DNA of 64,000 nucleotides from Chloroflexota bacterium (GCA_019637815.1 JAHBUZ010000005.1:124001-188000), one strand, 5' to 3'; numbered from the stretch's first letter, positions 1 through 8,709 are shown. Notes: generated from the sequence alone by a model not told the origin. Numbers and translations are program-made.

Positions 1-94
1 CAGCGACCCGACCCTGCTGTACGACGCCCAGGCATCGGCATCGCTGGCGTCGGCCGAACAAGCGCTCGGCCTGCGCATCACGAGGGACGCATGA
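1..94 (+). CDS. 3' end of an unidentified upstream gene (partial)
   Basis: A reading frame is open from the left edge of the window and ends with TGA at 92-94, giving 30 visible residues (ending LGLRITRDA). Its stop overlaps the ATG of the next gene in an ATGA arrangement, the same coupling used throughout this window, which supports it as a genuine gene end. The visible tail is Ala/Leu-rich and helical-looking but too short to identify. Because the following gene is an ALDH7-type dehydrogenase, an enzyme of lysine or other amine catabolism is a reasonable guess, but nothing in these 30 residues proves it. Confidence 0.6.
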   Translation, partial: SDPTLLYDAQASASLASAEQALGLRITRDA

Positions 95-1638
95 GCACGG
101 ACATCGGGGATCCCGGCACCTTCCCAAGCACGGCCGCGATCGCGGACGAGGCGCGGCGCGCGCTCGATGCCATCGGCGTGGATCCGGCGGCGCTCCAGGG
201 TCCGCACGCGGTCCGAACCCCCATCACCGGCGGCGTGATCGCCCACACCCGCGACGACGGCCCCGAGCAGGTCGATGCGGCGATCGGCGCGGCCGCGGAT
301 GCATTCCTCGCCTGGCGCGAGGTGCCGGCCCCCGTGCGTGGCGCGCTCGTCAAGCGCTGGGGAGAGCTGCTGACGCTCCACAAGGCGGATCTCGCGGCGA
401 TCGTGACCGCGGAGGTGGGCAAGATCCGCTCCGAGGCACTCGGCGAGGTCCAGGAGGCGATCGACATCGCCGATCTCGCGGTCGGCCAGTCGCGGCAGCT
501 GTTCGGGCGCACGTTCCCGTCCGAACGACCCGGCCACCGGCTCGCCGAGATGTGGCACCCACTGGGGGTCGTGGGCATCATCACCGCCTTCAACTTCCCG
601 GTGGCGGTGCATGCCTGGAACACGACGCTGGCGCTCGTGGTCGGCGACACCGTGGTCTGGAAGCCGGCCGGTGCCGGACGACTGAGTGCCCTCGGTGCCA
701 GCACGCTCCTCGAGCGCGCGGCACGCGACGTGGGTGCGCCGGAGGGGATCCATCAGCTGGTGCTCGCGGATCGCGTGGGCGGCCAGCGGCTCGTGGAGGA
801 TCCCCGGGTGCCGCTCGTGTCGGCGACCGGGTCGGTGACGCTGGGGCGGCGGATCGCGCCCGTCATCGCCGGTCGGTTCGGTCGGGCGCTGCTGGAGCTC
901 GGTGGCAACAACGGGGCCATCGTGGCGCCATCGGCGGACCTCGATCTCGCCGTGCGGTCCATCGTGTTCGCCGCGGCGGGCACGGCGGGCCAGCGCTGTA
1001 CGACCCTGCGACGACTCATCGTCCATCGGTCGGTGCTGGACGCCGTCGTGGCGCGGGTGGCCGACGCGTTCGAACGGCTGCCCATCGGCAGTCCCACGGC
1101 TGCGGGGACCCTGGTCGGGCCGCTCATCGATGGGGATGCGTTCGCGGCGCAGCAGGCGGCGCTCGACCGGGCCGCGGCGGAGGGCGGGACCGTCATCATC
1201 GGCGGACGACGCGTCCACGCGGACGCACTCCCCGACGCGTACTACGTGGAACCCGCGCTCGTGCGGATGCCGGACCAGGACGGCGTGATGCAGGACGAGA
1301 CGTTCGCGCCGATCCTGTACGTGCTCCCTTACGACACGCTCGAGGAAGCGGTCTCGCTCCACAACGGCGTGCCCCAGGGCCTCTCGTCCGCGATCTTCAC
1401 CCAGGACCAGGCGGAGGCCGAGCGGTTCCTGTCCGTGAGCGGCTCCGATTGCGGCATCGCCAACGTCAACATCGGCACGTCCGGTGCGGAGATCGGCGGC
1501 GCCTTCGGCGGCGAGAAGGAGACCGGCGGCGGCCGGGAGTCCGGCTCGGATGCCTGGAAGGCCTACGCGCGGCGTGCGACCACCACCGTCAACTACTCCG
1601 GCGAGACGCGACTCGCCCAGGGCGTGGAGTTCCTCTGA
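91..1638 (+). CDS. ALDH7-family aldehyde dehydrogenase (aminoadipate-semialdehyde dehydrogenase-like)
   Basis: NAD-dependent oxidation of an aldehyde to an acid. The closest family by motif is ALDH7 (antiquitin; bacterial AmaB/Pcd), which oxidises L-aminoadipate semialdehyde/piperideine-6-carboxylate in lysine breakdown. The 515-aa length is typical. The catalytic set is visible: Asn168 (ITAFNFP), Lys191 (WKPAG), Glu269 (LLELGG) and nucleophile Cys303 in GTAGQRCTT. The C-terminal stretch SGAEIGGAFGGEKETGGGRE followed by SGSDAWKAY is an ALDH7 hallmark. The ATG overlaps the stop of the preceding gene, so the two are probably co-transcribed. Cytoplasmic. The family call is firm. The lysine substrate is inference, because the other lysine-degradation genes lie outside the window. 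Confidence 0.93.
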   Translation: MSTDIGDPGTFPSTAAIADEARRALDAIGVDPAALQGPHAVRTPITGGVIAHTRDDGPEQVDAAIGAAADAFLAWREVPAPVRGALVKRWGELLTLHKADLAAIVTAEVGKIRSEALGEVQEAIDIADLAVGQSRQLFGRTFPSERPGHRLAEMWHPLGVVGIITAFNFPVAVHAWNTTLALVVGDTVVWKPAGAGRLSALGASTLLERAARDVGAPEGIHQLVLADRVGGQRLVEDPRVPLVSATGSVTLGRRIAPVIAGRFGRALLELGGNNGAIVAPSADLDLAVRSIVFAAAGTAGQRCTTLRRLIVHRSVLDAVVARVADAFERLPIGSPTAAGTLVGPLIDGDAFAAQQAALDRAAAEGGTVIIGGRRVHADALPDAYYVEPALVRMPDQDGVMQDETFAPILYVLPYDTLEEAVSLHNGVPQGLSSAIFTQDQAEAERFLSVSGSDCGIANVNIGTSGAEIGGAFGGEKETGGGRESGSDAWKAYARRATTTVNYSGETRLAQGVEFL

Positions 1639-1704
1639 CCCGCCAGCGATACGGGACGGGGCGGCCGGCCTGTTCGTGGCTCGACCGCCCGTTCCACCCC
1701 GAGA

Positions 1705-2661
1705 TCAGTCGCCGAAGAGTGCCTGGGCGCTCTGCTCGATGACATCCACGATGTCGACACCCGCGGACTGGAATGCCGTGTCACTCCAGCCGAAGACCCG
1801 GCCATCCCGAACGGCCGGTGCATTCGCGAACGCCGCGGTCGCGTCCGCGATGGCCTGGTCCTCGACCAAGGTCCCACCGGCGTGGGTCGCGAAGATCACA
1901 TCCGCATCGGATGCGAGCACGTCCTCCGCGCTCACCTCGGTGAAGCTCGCGCCCAGGTCCGCGAACACGTTCTCCACGCCGATGGCATCGAGCACCGCGG
2001 CGTAGTAGCTGCCACTGAGCGCGTAGACCTTCCCGTCCCAGATGCTCACGGCAGCCGCGCGGAGCGGCTCACCCGGGTTGAGCGCGCGTGCTGCCGCAAC
2101 GCGGGCCTGGAGCCCGGCGATCACCTCCGCCGCGCGATCGGGGATGCCGTAGATCAGGCCCAGCCGCTCGATGTCGCGATAGACCACGTCGATGGTGTCC
2201 GGAGCAGGCACACCGACGCAGTACTCCCCGAGCACGTACAGGTTCGCAGGGATCGCGGCCAGGTCCTCCTTCGACGCGGTGCCATCACCGGTCAGCTGCT
2301 GCTCGTCGTTGGACAGGAACAAGTCCGGCTGGGCGGCGATGAGGAACTCGCGAGACGGGGTCCAGTCCGGGCTGGTGAGCGTGAGGTTGGGGTACGCCTC
2401 GATGCCGTCGGTCACGAAGACGGACAGGAGATAGCCGATGGCGGACTCGGAGACGCCCAGGGCATCGAGCGTCGAGATCGCACCCGGCGCTCCGAGCAGG
2501 ACCCGCTGGGGCGCCTGGGTGTAGGTGTAGTCCACGCCGCAGCTCGCGACCGTCGCCGGGTACGCGTCGGGCTCGGGAACCGGGCTCTGTCCAGCGACGG
2601 CCGATGTCCCGGCGAACGCCAGGGCTGCGACCAACGGCAGGATATGTCGGGAACGCGTCAT
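1705..2661 (-). CDS. Iron-complex/cobalamin-type ABC substrate-binding protein
   Basis: Captures a metal chelate (ferric siderophore, haem or cobalamin class) outside the membrane for the adjacent FecCD-type importer. 318 aa. The N-terminal signal peptide (MTRSRH, hydrophobic core, then AVAGQSP) has no lipobox cysteine. The mature part resembles the helical-backbone BtuF/FhuD fold: an early strand with LLGAPGAISTLDALG, a DLFLSNDEQ segment, and a C-terminal lobe with ADVIFATHAGG. It is the last gene of a permease-ATPase-SBP operon. Its ATG overlaps the ATPase stop (ATGA) and a GGAGG lies about 8 nt upstream. The ligand cannot be read from sequence. Confidence 0.88.
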   Translation of the reverse strand: MTRSRHILPLVAALAFAGTSAVAGQSPVPEPDAYPATVASCGVDYTYTQAPQRVLLGAPGAISTLDALGVSESAIGYLLSVFVTDGIEAYPNLTLTSPDWTPSREFLIAAQPDLFLSNDEQQLTGDGTASKEDLAAIPANLYVLGEYCVGVPAPDTIDVVYRDIERLGLIYGIPDRAAEVIAGLQARVAAARALNPGEPLRAAAVSIWDGKVYALSGSYYAAVLDAIGVENVFADLGASFTEVSAEDVLASDADVIFATHAGGTLVEDQAIADATAAFANAPAVRDGRVFGWSDTAFQSAGVDIVDVIEQSAQALFGD

Positions 2662-3488
2662 CGAGTATGCCTCCGTGTGGTGGGTGTGATGGGATCCTGT
2701 CGGGGGACACGCCCCCGACGACGGACAGGCGTGCCCAGGAGGAGCACGGGTCGTCCGGTCAGTGGATTGGTGCCGACCGCCGCATGGACGCCATAGACGT
2801 CCTCGATGAGCGTCGGCTGGAGCACCGTCGCGGGCGGGCCATGCGCTGCCACGCGTCCCTCGCGCATGACGACGACCTGGTCGCAGTACGCGGCGGCGAG
2901 GTTCAGGTCGTGGAGCGCGAGCACGACCGTGGCGGGCAGGGTCCTCATGAGCTCCAGGAGCTCCACCTGGGCCAGCACATCGAGATGGTTGGTGGGCTCG
3001 TCCAGGACGAGCACCGGGGTCTGCTGCGCCAGCGCCCGCGCGAGGGCGACCCGCTGCCGCTCGCCCCCTGAGAGCGTCCCGATGGGCCGCTCCGCGAGGT
3101 GCGTCACCCCCACGGTCCCGAGTGCCACGGCCACCGCATCACGGTCCCGATCGGATTCCCGGTCGAACATGCCGCGATGGGGCACCCGCCCCAGCTCCAC
3201 GACCTCGCGCACGCTGTACTCGAAGTCGGGCGAGTCGTCCTGGAGGACGACGGCCGTCCGATGCGCGGCCGTCCGAGCGCCCAGACCCCAGACATCGTCA
3301 TCGTCGAGCAGCACCCGGCCGGCGACCGGGCGGAGCGCGCGGTACACCGACCGCAGCAGGGTCGACTTGCCCGACCCGTTCGGCCCGATGAGCGCGACCA
3401 CGCTGCCGGGCTCTGCGCGAAGCGTGGCGTCGGTGACGATGCGGACCCCGTCGATGTCGATGCTGACGTCGGTCGCCTGGACCTTCAT
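2658..3488 (-). CDS. Iron-complex/cobalamin ABC transporter ATP-binding protein
   Basis: ATPase of the FecE/BtuD/HmuV type, 276 aa, energising the neighbouring permease. The Walker A motif is GPNGSGKST near residue 38, a Q-loop glutamine follows in VVLQDDSPD, the signature is LSGGERQRVALARALA, Walker B is VLVLDEPTNHLD, and the switch His is in LALHDLNLAAAYC. I chose the ATG at 3488 because it begins the conserved fold (MKVQATDVSID) and overlaps the permease stop (ATGA). The frame stays open further upstream but reads out of register with the permease gene and is not coding. Its stop overlaps the SBP start, so all three genes appear translationally coupled. Confidence 0.93.
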   Translation of the reverse strand: MKVQATDVSIDIDGVRIVTDATLRAEPGSVVALIGPNGSGKSTLLRSVYRALRPVAGRVLLDDDDVWGLGARTAAHRTAVVLQDDSPDFEYSVREVVELGRVPHRGMFDRESDRDRDAVAVALGTVGVTHLAERPIGTLSGGERQRVALARALAQQTPVLVLDEPTNHLDVLAQVELLELMRTLPATVVLALHDLNLAAAYCDQVVVMREGRVAAHGPPATVLQPTLIEDVYGVHAAVGTNPLTGRPVLLLGTPVRRRGRVPRQDPITPTTRRHTR

Positions 3489-4570
3489 GGCGCCCCCTGC
3501 CCACGGATGACACCCGCGGTGCGTCTCGCACCCGTGGTGGTCACCAGCAGCGACAGGAAGAACGGGGCACCCACGGCCGCGGTGATGATGCCGATGGGCA
3601 GCTCCGCGGGCGCGCGCAGGAGGCGCGCGGCGATGTCCGCGATCGGGAGGAAGGCCGCGCCGAGCAGCACCGCCACCCACAGGACGCGCCGGTGGTCCGC
3701 ACCGACCAGCAGGCGTGCGAGATGGGGTATCAGGAGGCCGACGAATCCGATGCCTCCCGCGATCGCCACGATGCAGCCCGTCACGAGCGCGACCATGAGC
3801 ATGAGCGCGAGCTGCGTCCGCCCGACATCCACGCCCAGCGACGCGGCCAGGTCCGTGCTGACGGACAGCGCGTTGAGTCGACGACCGTTCAGGGCGAGGC
3901 CGGCGACACCCAGCAGCACCACCAACGCCAGCAGCGGCAGGTCGCCCCACTCCGCGCCCGCGACGCTGCCCAGGCTCCAGAAGAGCACCCGCTGCACCTG
4001 GTTCGGCGTCGCGATCACCTGGAAGAAGAACGTGAACGCCGACACCAGGTAGCCGACGGCGACCCCCGCCAGGACCAGCCGGGTCGGCGGCAGCCGCCCA
4101 CCCTGCCGCGCGATCCCGAACACCACGGCGAACGTGACCATCGCGCCCACGAAGGCCGCAGCCGGAAGCGCGAGACCACCCACCGTGCTCGCACCCAGGA
4201 CGATGACGATGACCGCGCCGAGCGATGCGCCCGGCACGATGCCGATGAGGTAGGGGTCGCCGAGCGGGTTCCGCACGATCGCCTGGATGACCACGCCCGA
4301 GATCGCGAGCCCCGCACCTGCGAGGATGCCCAGCAGCACGCGCGGGACCCGTACCATCCACACGATCTGATCGCTGACCGGGTCCACCGGCGCGATCGGC
4401 AGTCCGAGGTGACCTCCGACGCTCAGCCACACCACATCGGGCGGGATACCCACCGAGCCAAGGCTGATACCCGCCGTGGCGGTGACCAGCAGGGCGACCA
4501 GGAGGACCACGATGAGCACACGGAAGCGCTGCGGCGCCGCGAACGGGGCTCTCCCGGTGTGATCCGCCAC
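3485..4570 (-). CDS. FecCD-family ABC transporter permease
   Basis: Integral membrane permease for iron-chelate, haem or cobalamin import, 361 aa, with about ten hydrophobic segments and the FecCD/BtuC motifs RVPRVLLGILAGAGLAISG, NPLGDPYLIG and GGIGFVGLLIPHLAR. The last of these contacts the ATPase. The start is GTG at 4570. An AGAGGG run a few bases upstream serves as ribosome-binding site, and a nearby ATG is out of frame. First gene of a three-gene operon, diverging from an MFS transporter across 51 bp that contain a small inverted repeat (4586-4600). Confidence 0.93.
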   Translation of the reverse strand: MADHTGRAPFAAPQRFRVLIVVLLVALLVTATAGISLGSVGIPPDVVWLSVGGHLGLPIAPVDPVSDQIVWMVRVPRVLLGILAGAGLAISGVVIQAIVRNPLGDPYLIGIVPGASLGAVIVIVLGASTVGGLALPAAAFVGAMVTFAVVFGIARQGGRLPPTRLVLAGVAVGYLVSAFTFFFQVIATPNQVQRVLFWSLGSVAGAEWGDLPLLALVVLLGVAGLALNGRRLNALSVSTDLAASLGVDVGRTQLALMLMVALVTGCIVAIAGGIGFVGLLIPHLARLLVGADHRRVLWVAVLLGAAFLPIADIAARLLRAPAELPIGIITAAVGAPFFLSLLVTTTGARRTAGVIRGQGAP

Positions 4571-4585
4571 TCATCCCTCTCGTTA

Positions 4586-4600
4586 TGAGATCGTGTCTCA
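4586..4600. promoter_or_regulatory. Inverted repeat between divergent iron-ABC and MFS genes
   Basis: TGAGA-TCGTG-TCTCA, a perfect 5-bp-arm palindrome with a 5-nt spacer, sits in the short gap shared by the divergent permease (start 4570) and MFS (start 4622) genes. It overlaps the position where a -35 box for the MFS promoter would fall. It could be the operator of a metal-responsive regulator controlling both genes. It does not match the canonical Fur or IdeR box. Arms this short can arise by chance, so confidence is modest. Confidence 0.4.
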
Positions 4601-4608
4601 GTTTGACG

Positions 4609-4614
4609 TAGGAT
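4609..4614 (+). promoter_or_regulatory. -10 element of a probable leaderless MFS transcript
   Basis: TAGGAT ends 7 nt before the ATG at 4622, placing the transcription start at or next to the A of the start codon. No Shine-Dalgarno sequence precedes the gene. This is one of seven such cases in the window. Confidence 0.5.
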
Positions 4615-4621
4615 AGCAGCC

Positions 4622-5896
4622 ATGAGCGACCCCGGATCGGCATGGGCGCTGCCGACGTTCCGCCTGTTCCTCGTCGCGCGTGCCATCTCGTGGACGGGCA
4701 ACGCCGTCACGCTCGTCGCGTTGCCGCTCCTCGTGTTCCAGCTCACGGGCAGCCCGGCGATGACCGGTCTCGTGGCGGCACTCGAGGCGCTCCCCTATCT
4801 GATGATCGGCCTGCTCGCCGGCGCGCTCGTCGACCGATGGGATCGCAAGCGGGTGATGATCCTCACGGGTCTCGGCAGCGGTGCTGCCCTGGGCGCCATC
4901 CCGCTGCTCGACGGCCTGGGCATGCTGGCCGCCTGGCAGGTGCTCGTGGCTGCGGCGATCGTGTCCACGCTCTGGGTGTTCTTCGATGCTGCGTCCTTCG
5001 GTGCCGTGCCGGAGATGGTGGGTCGACCACGGATCGCCTCTGCGCAGAGCGCGATGACATCGGTGAGCACGCTCACGATGCTCCTGGGACCCGCCGTGGG
5101 CGGCGTGCTCGTGGCGGCCGTGTCGGCACCGTGGGCCATCGGGCTCGACGCCCTCGCCTACGTGGTCGCCGCGATCCTCACGGCCCGTGTCCACTGGACC
5201 CGACACGCCGCAGACGACCGCGCCGACCAGCCACGGAGCACCCTGCGCGCCGACATCGCGGAGGGCATCCGGTTCATCTGGACCACGCGCATCGTGCGCC
5301 TGCTCACGATCGTGGGGGCCGGTGCGAGCATCTCGGGCGGGGCGATGCTCGGGCTCACCGTGGTCGTCGGCATCGAGCACCTCGGGATGGACGAGGACGG
5401 TTCCGAGGTGGGCCTGCTGTACGCGGCGACCGCCCTTGGCGCGCTCCTCGCGGCACTCGCGGTGCATCGGGTCCAGGATCGCGTCCCGACCGGCCGGATC
5501 ACCATCGCCGCGCTCGCCATCAGCGGGCTCGCCCAGGTCGCGTGGGCGGTCGTGTCGTCCATCGCCATCGGTCTGGCGGTGCTCGTGGTCTTCCAGGGGG
5601 CGGCGACGCTGTCCATCATCAACGGCATCGTCGTACGCCAGACCATGGCACCCATGCACCTGCAGTCGCGGGTCAACACCACGGCGCGCATGATCGCATG
5701 GGGCGGGACGCCCCTGGGTGCCGGCCTCGGCGGGCTGCTGGCCGAGCACCTGGATCTGAGCGCTGCGATCATCATCTGTTCCGGAGGCACGCTGGTCGGT
5801 CTCCTGGTCGCGCTGCTGACGTCGTTGCGCTCCGCGCCACGCCTCGCGGTGCTGGCCGCGGCGCCGGCTGGTCCGCTGGCGCACATGGACCCGTGA
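4622..5896 (+). CDS. MFS transporter (EntS/MFS_3-like)
   Basis: Twelve-helix major facilitator, 424 aa, probably a proton-driven exporter. The first helices carry RLFLVARAISWTGNAVTLVA, and the helix 2-3 loop has the MFS signature GALVDRWDRKRVMI. The second half repeats the pattern after a cytoplasmic linker around residues 195-220 (RADDRADQPRST region). This layout resembles the EntS/MFS_3 group, which includes siderophore exporters. Divergence from an iron-chelate importer fits siderophore or metal-chelate efflux, but no siderophore synthesis gene is nearby, so the substrate is unknown. Probably translated from a leaderless mRNA. Confidence 0.88.
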   Translation: MSDPGSAWALPTFRLFLVARAISWTGNAVTLVALPLLVFQLTGSPAMTGLVAALEALPYLMIGLLAGALVDRWDRKRVMILTGLGSGAALGAIPLLDGLGMLAAWQVLVAAAIVSTLWVFFDAASFGAVPEMVGRPRIASAQSAMTSVSTLTMLLGPAVGGVLVAAVSAPWAIGLDALAYVVAAILTARVHWTRHAADDRADQPRSTLRADIAEGIRFIWTTRIVRLLTIVGAGASISGGAMLGLTVVVGIEHLGMDEDGSEVGLLYAATALGALLAALAVHRVQDRVPTGRITIAALAISGLAQVAWAVVSSIAIGLAVLVVFQGAATLSIINGIVVRQTMAPMHLQSRVNTTARMIAWGGTPLGAGLGGLLAEHLDLSAAIIICSGGTLVGLLVALLTSLRSAPRLAVLAAAPAGPLAHMDP

Positions 5897-6135
5897 CGCC
5901 ACGCACGTCACCAGGTGTGCCACCCCGGCATGATCCACGCGACGACAGCGGCGCCGGGCGGGACCGGACCGACGAGCATGCGACCCTCACGCGACCGAAC
6001 CATGTGTGCCCAGCGTAGGGATCACACCGGTCGATCGTCAAGTGGCCATGAGTGTCCTTCTCAGGTGCCTTTGAGTCCGCTCCCCGGCGCGTCGGCGGGG
6101 ACGACGACCCAGGCTGAACGGGCCCCAGGCCGTCC

Positions 6136-6654
6136 TCAGCCCTCGGGTGCCGCCGAGGGTGGAGGCGACATCGGTGCACACCCACGCCCGGGGATCTGAG
6201 CGGCCCAGCTGGCGACCAGCATCCAGCGACCGTCCATGTCGTAGTACACGAGCGCTGCCTCGTCGATCGGGACCGTGACGCCGTTGGGCGCCGTGGAGGA
6301 GCCGGTCACCCGGCCGAACCACTGGAATGCCTCCGCGTCGTAGGTGTCGAACGTGACCACGAGGTCGATCGTCCAGCCACCGCCCTCCCCGTGGAGCGTG
6401 ATGGGGTCACGACCCCAGACCCCGCAGTCGCTCGTGAACGCGAACGGCTGGCCGGGAGGCACGCCCTCGAAGCCCATCGGCGGCCACTCGATGCCCGAGT
6501 CGTCGGTGGGAGTGGGCGCCGGTGTCGGCGCCGAGGACGGGGCCACGGGCGACTGCCCGGCGACGGCCATGGGGACCAGGAGGCCTGGCACGAGCAGGCC
6601 GAGCGCGAGCGCCAGACCCACCACCCCGATCCGATGGGACCTCGACCTGTGCAT
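6136..6654 (-). CDS. Small secreted protein of unknown function
   Basis: 172 aa, not recognised. It begins with a classical signal peptide (MHRSRSHR, then a Leu/Val/Ala-rich core, ending AVAGQSP), followed by a Ser/Pro/Thr linker (about residues 38-55) and a compact domain containing DCGVWGRDPITLHGEGGGW and WFGRVTGSSTAPNGV, looking like a small all-beta extracellular domain. The C-terminus is Pro/Ala-rich. The ATG at 6654 is preferred because a GGAGG lies 5 nt upstream and the signal peptide starts there, although the frame is open further upstream. It diverges from the cyclophilin gene. Two cysteines (in DCGVW and GRGCAP) could form a disulfide. Confidence 0.75.
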   Translation of the reverse strand: MHRSRSHRIGVVGLALALGLLVPGLLVPMAVAGQSPVAPSSAPTPAPTPTDDSGIEWPPMGFEGVPPGQPFAFTSDCGVWGRDPITLHGEGGGWTIDLVVTFDTYDAEAFQWFGRVTGSSTAPNGVTVPIDEAALVYYDMDGRWMLVASWAAQIPGRGCAPMSPPPSAAPEG

Positions 6655-6847
6655 GTCGTCCTCCGGCGTCTCCACCACCGACGCGATGTGGGCCTCGAGC
6701 GGGCCCGGTCGGCGCAGCATAGGGAGGCCGTGGTCGCGCGACCAGTCCTCAGATTCGCGGGTCTCGATGTCCCGGCGTCCTGCCCGATCGGCGAGCCCTC
6801 CCCACACGGTGGGGTACCCTGCCCGGAGCACCAGTGAAGGAGAACCC

Positions 6848-7354
6848 GTGCCCAAGCAGTACTCCAGCCCGCCCGTGATGGCGATCGACCCGGCGAAGAG
6901 CTACACGGCGACCATCGAGACGACCGCCGGCACCCTGATCGCCGAGCTGTTCCCGGGCGATGCGCCGCAGACCGTCAACAACTTCGTGTTCCTCGCGCGC
7001 GAGGGGTTCTACGACGGCGTCATCTTCCACCGCACCATCAGCGGCTTCATGATCCAGGGTGGCGACCCGACCGGCACCGGCCGTGGCGGCCCCGGCTACC
7101 GGTTCGATGACGAGCCCGTCAAGCGCTCCTACAAGCGCGGCACGCTCGCCATGGCGAACGCCGGGCCGAACACGAACGGCAGCCAGTTCTTCGTGATGCA
7201 CGCGGACTACGGTCTGCCGCCGAACTACACCATCTTCGGCAAGCTCACCTCTGGCGAGGACGTGGTCGATGCCATCGCGACGGCACGGACCGGGGCACAG
7301 GACCGACCGCTGGAGCCCGTCTCGATCACCAAGATGACCATCGAGGAGAGCTGA
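6848..7354 (+). CDS. Peptidyl-prolyl cis-trans isomerase, cyclophilin type
   Basis: Catalyses prolyl isomerisation during protein folding. 168 aa with the complete cyclophilin core: FHRTISGFMIQGGDPTGTG (catalytic Arg in the first residues), then MANAGPNTNGSQFFV and the YTIFGKLTSGEDVV segment. There is no signal peptide, so it is cytoplasmic. The GTG start at 6848 is fixed by an AAGGAG box at 6837-6842, 5 nt upstream. It is monocistronic, followed by a strong hairpin terminator at 7400-7423. Confidence 0.95.
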   Translation: MPKQYSSPPVMAIDPAKSYTATIETTAGTLIAELFPGDAPQTVNNFVFLAREGFYDGVIFHRTISGFMIQGGDPTGTGRGGPGYRFDDEPVKRSYKRGTLAMANAGPNTNGSQFFVMHADYGLPPNYTIFGKLTSGEDVVDAIATARTGAQDRPLEPVSITKMTIEES

Positions 7355-7399
7355 TCACCCGCGGTCGGCCGATGGTCGACCGCATCACGAGCCTGATGC

Positions 7400-7423
7400 G
7401 AAGCGGCCCACCTGGGCCGCTTC
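7400..7423 (+). terminator. Hairpin terminator after the cyclophilin gene
   Basis: GAAGCGGCCC-ACCT-GGGCCGCTTC forms a perfect 10-bp GC-rich stem with a 4-nt loop, 46 nt after the stop codon. The tract that follows (GGTGTGTCC) is not a clean U-run, so termination may rely partly on stem strength. Confidence 0.7.
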
Positions 7424-7820
7424 GGTGTGTCCGGGCCGTTTCGGCGTGTCTGTGTGGTCCTGCGAGGCGCGACCCGGGGAGACGTGTCGCGGCGGAGCGT
7501 GCACATCGCCCGGCCGCGGCTCGCAGGCGGCGTGACGTCGCGGGTCTCCGGGGGTCGCTCGCACGAAGTGGGCGTATCGACGAAGCACCGCGACGACGAC
7601 CAGCTCCTGGGCCGCCGTCGGGCCATGTCCATCGCCGGGATCGGCGGATCGTGGGCAGGATGGCGAGGGAGCACCACGTCCCGGGGGTGCTGCGGCGTCG
7701 TGGATGGTCCTCGTGTGGCCGGATCGGACCGATGCCTCGTCCGTACGCCCAGAAGCTGGGAGGCGTGGCGGGGCCCGCCGGAACGGGGAGTGCCGCATTC
7801 GACGCCGCGCACCACCGCAT

Positions 7821-7912
7821 CGGGAGTACCGCACACATCGGGGAGCGCCACACACATCGGGGAGCGCCACACCACCGGGGAGTGCGCCACTCATCGGGGA
7901 GTGCCACTCGAC
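7821..7912. repeat. Degenerate 18/19-bp tandem repeat (about 5 copies)
   Basis: Units start at 7821, 7839, 7858, 7876 and 7895, alternating 18 and 19 bp, with consensus CGGGGAGYGCCACWCAT. A sixth partial unit follows and a more diverged one precedes. The units abut directly with no spacers, so this is a minisatellite and not CRISPR. It sits just downstream of the SDR stop. Confidence 0.75.
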
Positions 7913-7950
7913 GGGAGACGCCGCGCGCCACCCACAGGAGCAGCCCCGCG

Positions 7951-8709
7951 CTACCAGGCGGTGTAGCCGCCGTCGATCACGAGCGTGCTGCCGGTGACGT
8001 AGCTCGACGCGTCCGACGCGAGGTACACCACGGCCGGCGCGATCTCCTCGGGCTGCGCCACGCGACCCATGGGCGTGGAGTGGAGCCACTCGGCCTTCCA
8101 CGCGGGATCGCTCATGCCCCGCAGCGTCAGCTCGGTCGCGACATAGCCGGGAGCCACGGCGTTCACGCGCACACCGCGCCCGGCCCACTCCGCGGCGAGC
8201 GACCGGGTCAGCTGGATGACCGCCGCCTTGGACACGTTGTAGGCGGCCTGCGGCTGGGGCCGATTGACCACGAGCCCGGACATCGATGCGATGTTGACGA
8301 TGGACCCGGACCCCGCGGCCAGCATCTGCCGACCGAACTCGCGGCTGCACCAGAACACGCCGTCGCAGTTGACCGCCATGATCGAGCGCCATTCGTCGTC
8401 CGGCGTGTCCTCCGCGGGGGTGTTGCGCACGATGCCCGCGTTGTTGACGAGCACATCCACCCGTCCTTGCGCGGACGCGATCGCGGCAGCCGCGTCCCGC
8501 ACGGACGCGGTGTCGGTCACATCGATGGCCTGGAACGCACCGCCGAGCTCGGCGGCCGTCGCCTCCCCCACCTCGACGTTCCGATCGGCGATGACGACGC
8601 GTGCCCCCGCCGCGCCGAGCGCCGTCGCGATCGCCTTGCCGATACCCTGGGCACCGCCGGTGACGACCGCGACCCGACCCTCGAGCGCGCGCTCCGCGGA
8701 TGTGGTCAT
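7951..8709 (-). CDS. SDR-family NAD(P)-dependent oxidoreductase
   Basis: 252-aa classical short-chain dehydrogenase, cytoplasmic. Cofactor motif VVTGGAQGIGKAIA near residue 15, NNAG around residue 87, catalytic Ser in SIVNIASMSG, and YNVSK supplying Tyr and Lys. The C-terminus SYVTGSTLVIDGGYTAW is typical. It is the last gene of the LacI-linked minus operon, with its ATG overlapping the kinase stop (ATGA). Substrate unknown. In this context it probably acts on a sugar, polyol or sugar acid that feeds or bypasses the isomerase-kinase route. Confidence 0.9.
   Translation of the reverse strand: MTTSAERALEGRVAVVTGGAQGIGKAIATALGAAGARVVIADRNVEVGEATAAELGGAFQAIDVTDTASVRDAAAAIASAQGRVDVLVNNAGIVRNTPAEDTPDDEWRSIMAVNCDGVFWCSREFGRQMLAAGSGSIVNIASMSGLVVNRPQPQAAYNVSKAAVIQLTRSLAAEWAGRGVRVNAVAPGYVATELTLRGMSDPAWKAEWLHSTPMGRVAQPEEIAPAVVYLASDASSYVTGSTLVIDGGYTAW

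Larger units (their letters stand above)
7355..7950. other. 596-bp convergent intergenic region, no gene seen
   Basis: Lies between the cyclophilin stop and the SDR stop. It holds a hairpin terminator (7400-7423) and a degenerate 18/19-bp tandem repeat (7821-7912). Open frames here are Arg/Pro/Ser-rich and resemble no protein, so I call none of them genes. Confidence 0.7.

Noticed and set aside
7821..7912. CRISPR array
   Set aside because: Units of 18/19 bp abut with no unique spacers and no cas genes are present.
7225..7931. Possible protein in the gap between cyclophilin and SDR
   Set aside because: Frames are Arg/Pro/Ser/Cys-rich, run through the tandem repeat, overlap the cyclophilin 3' end and lack an RBS or a leaderless -10.
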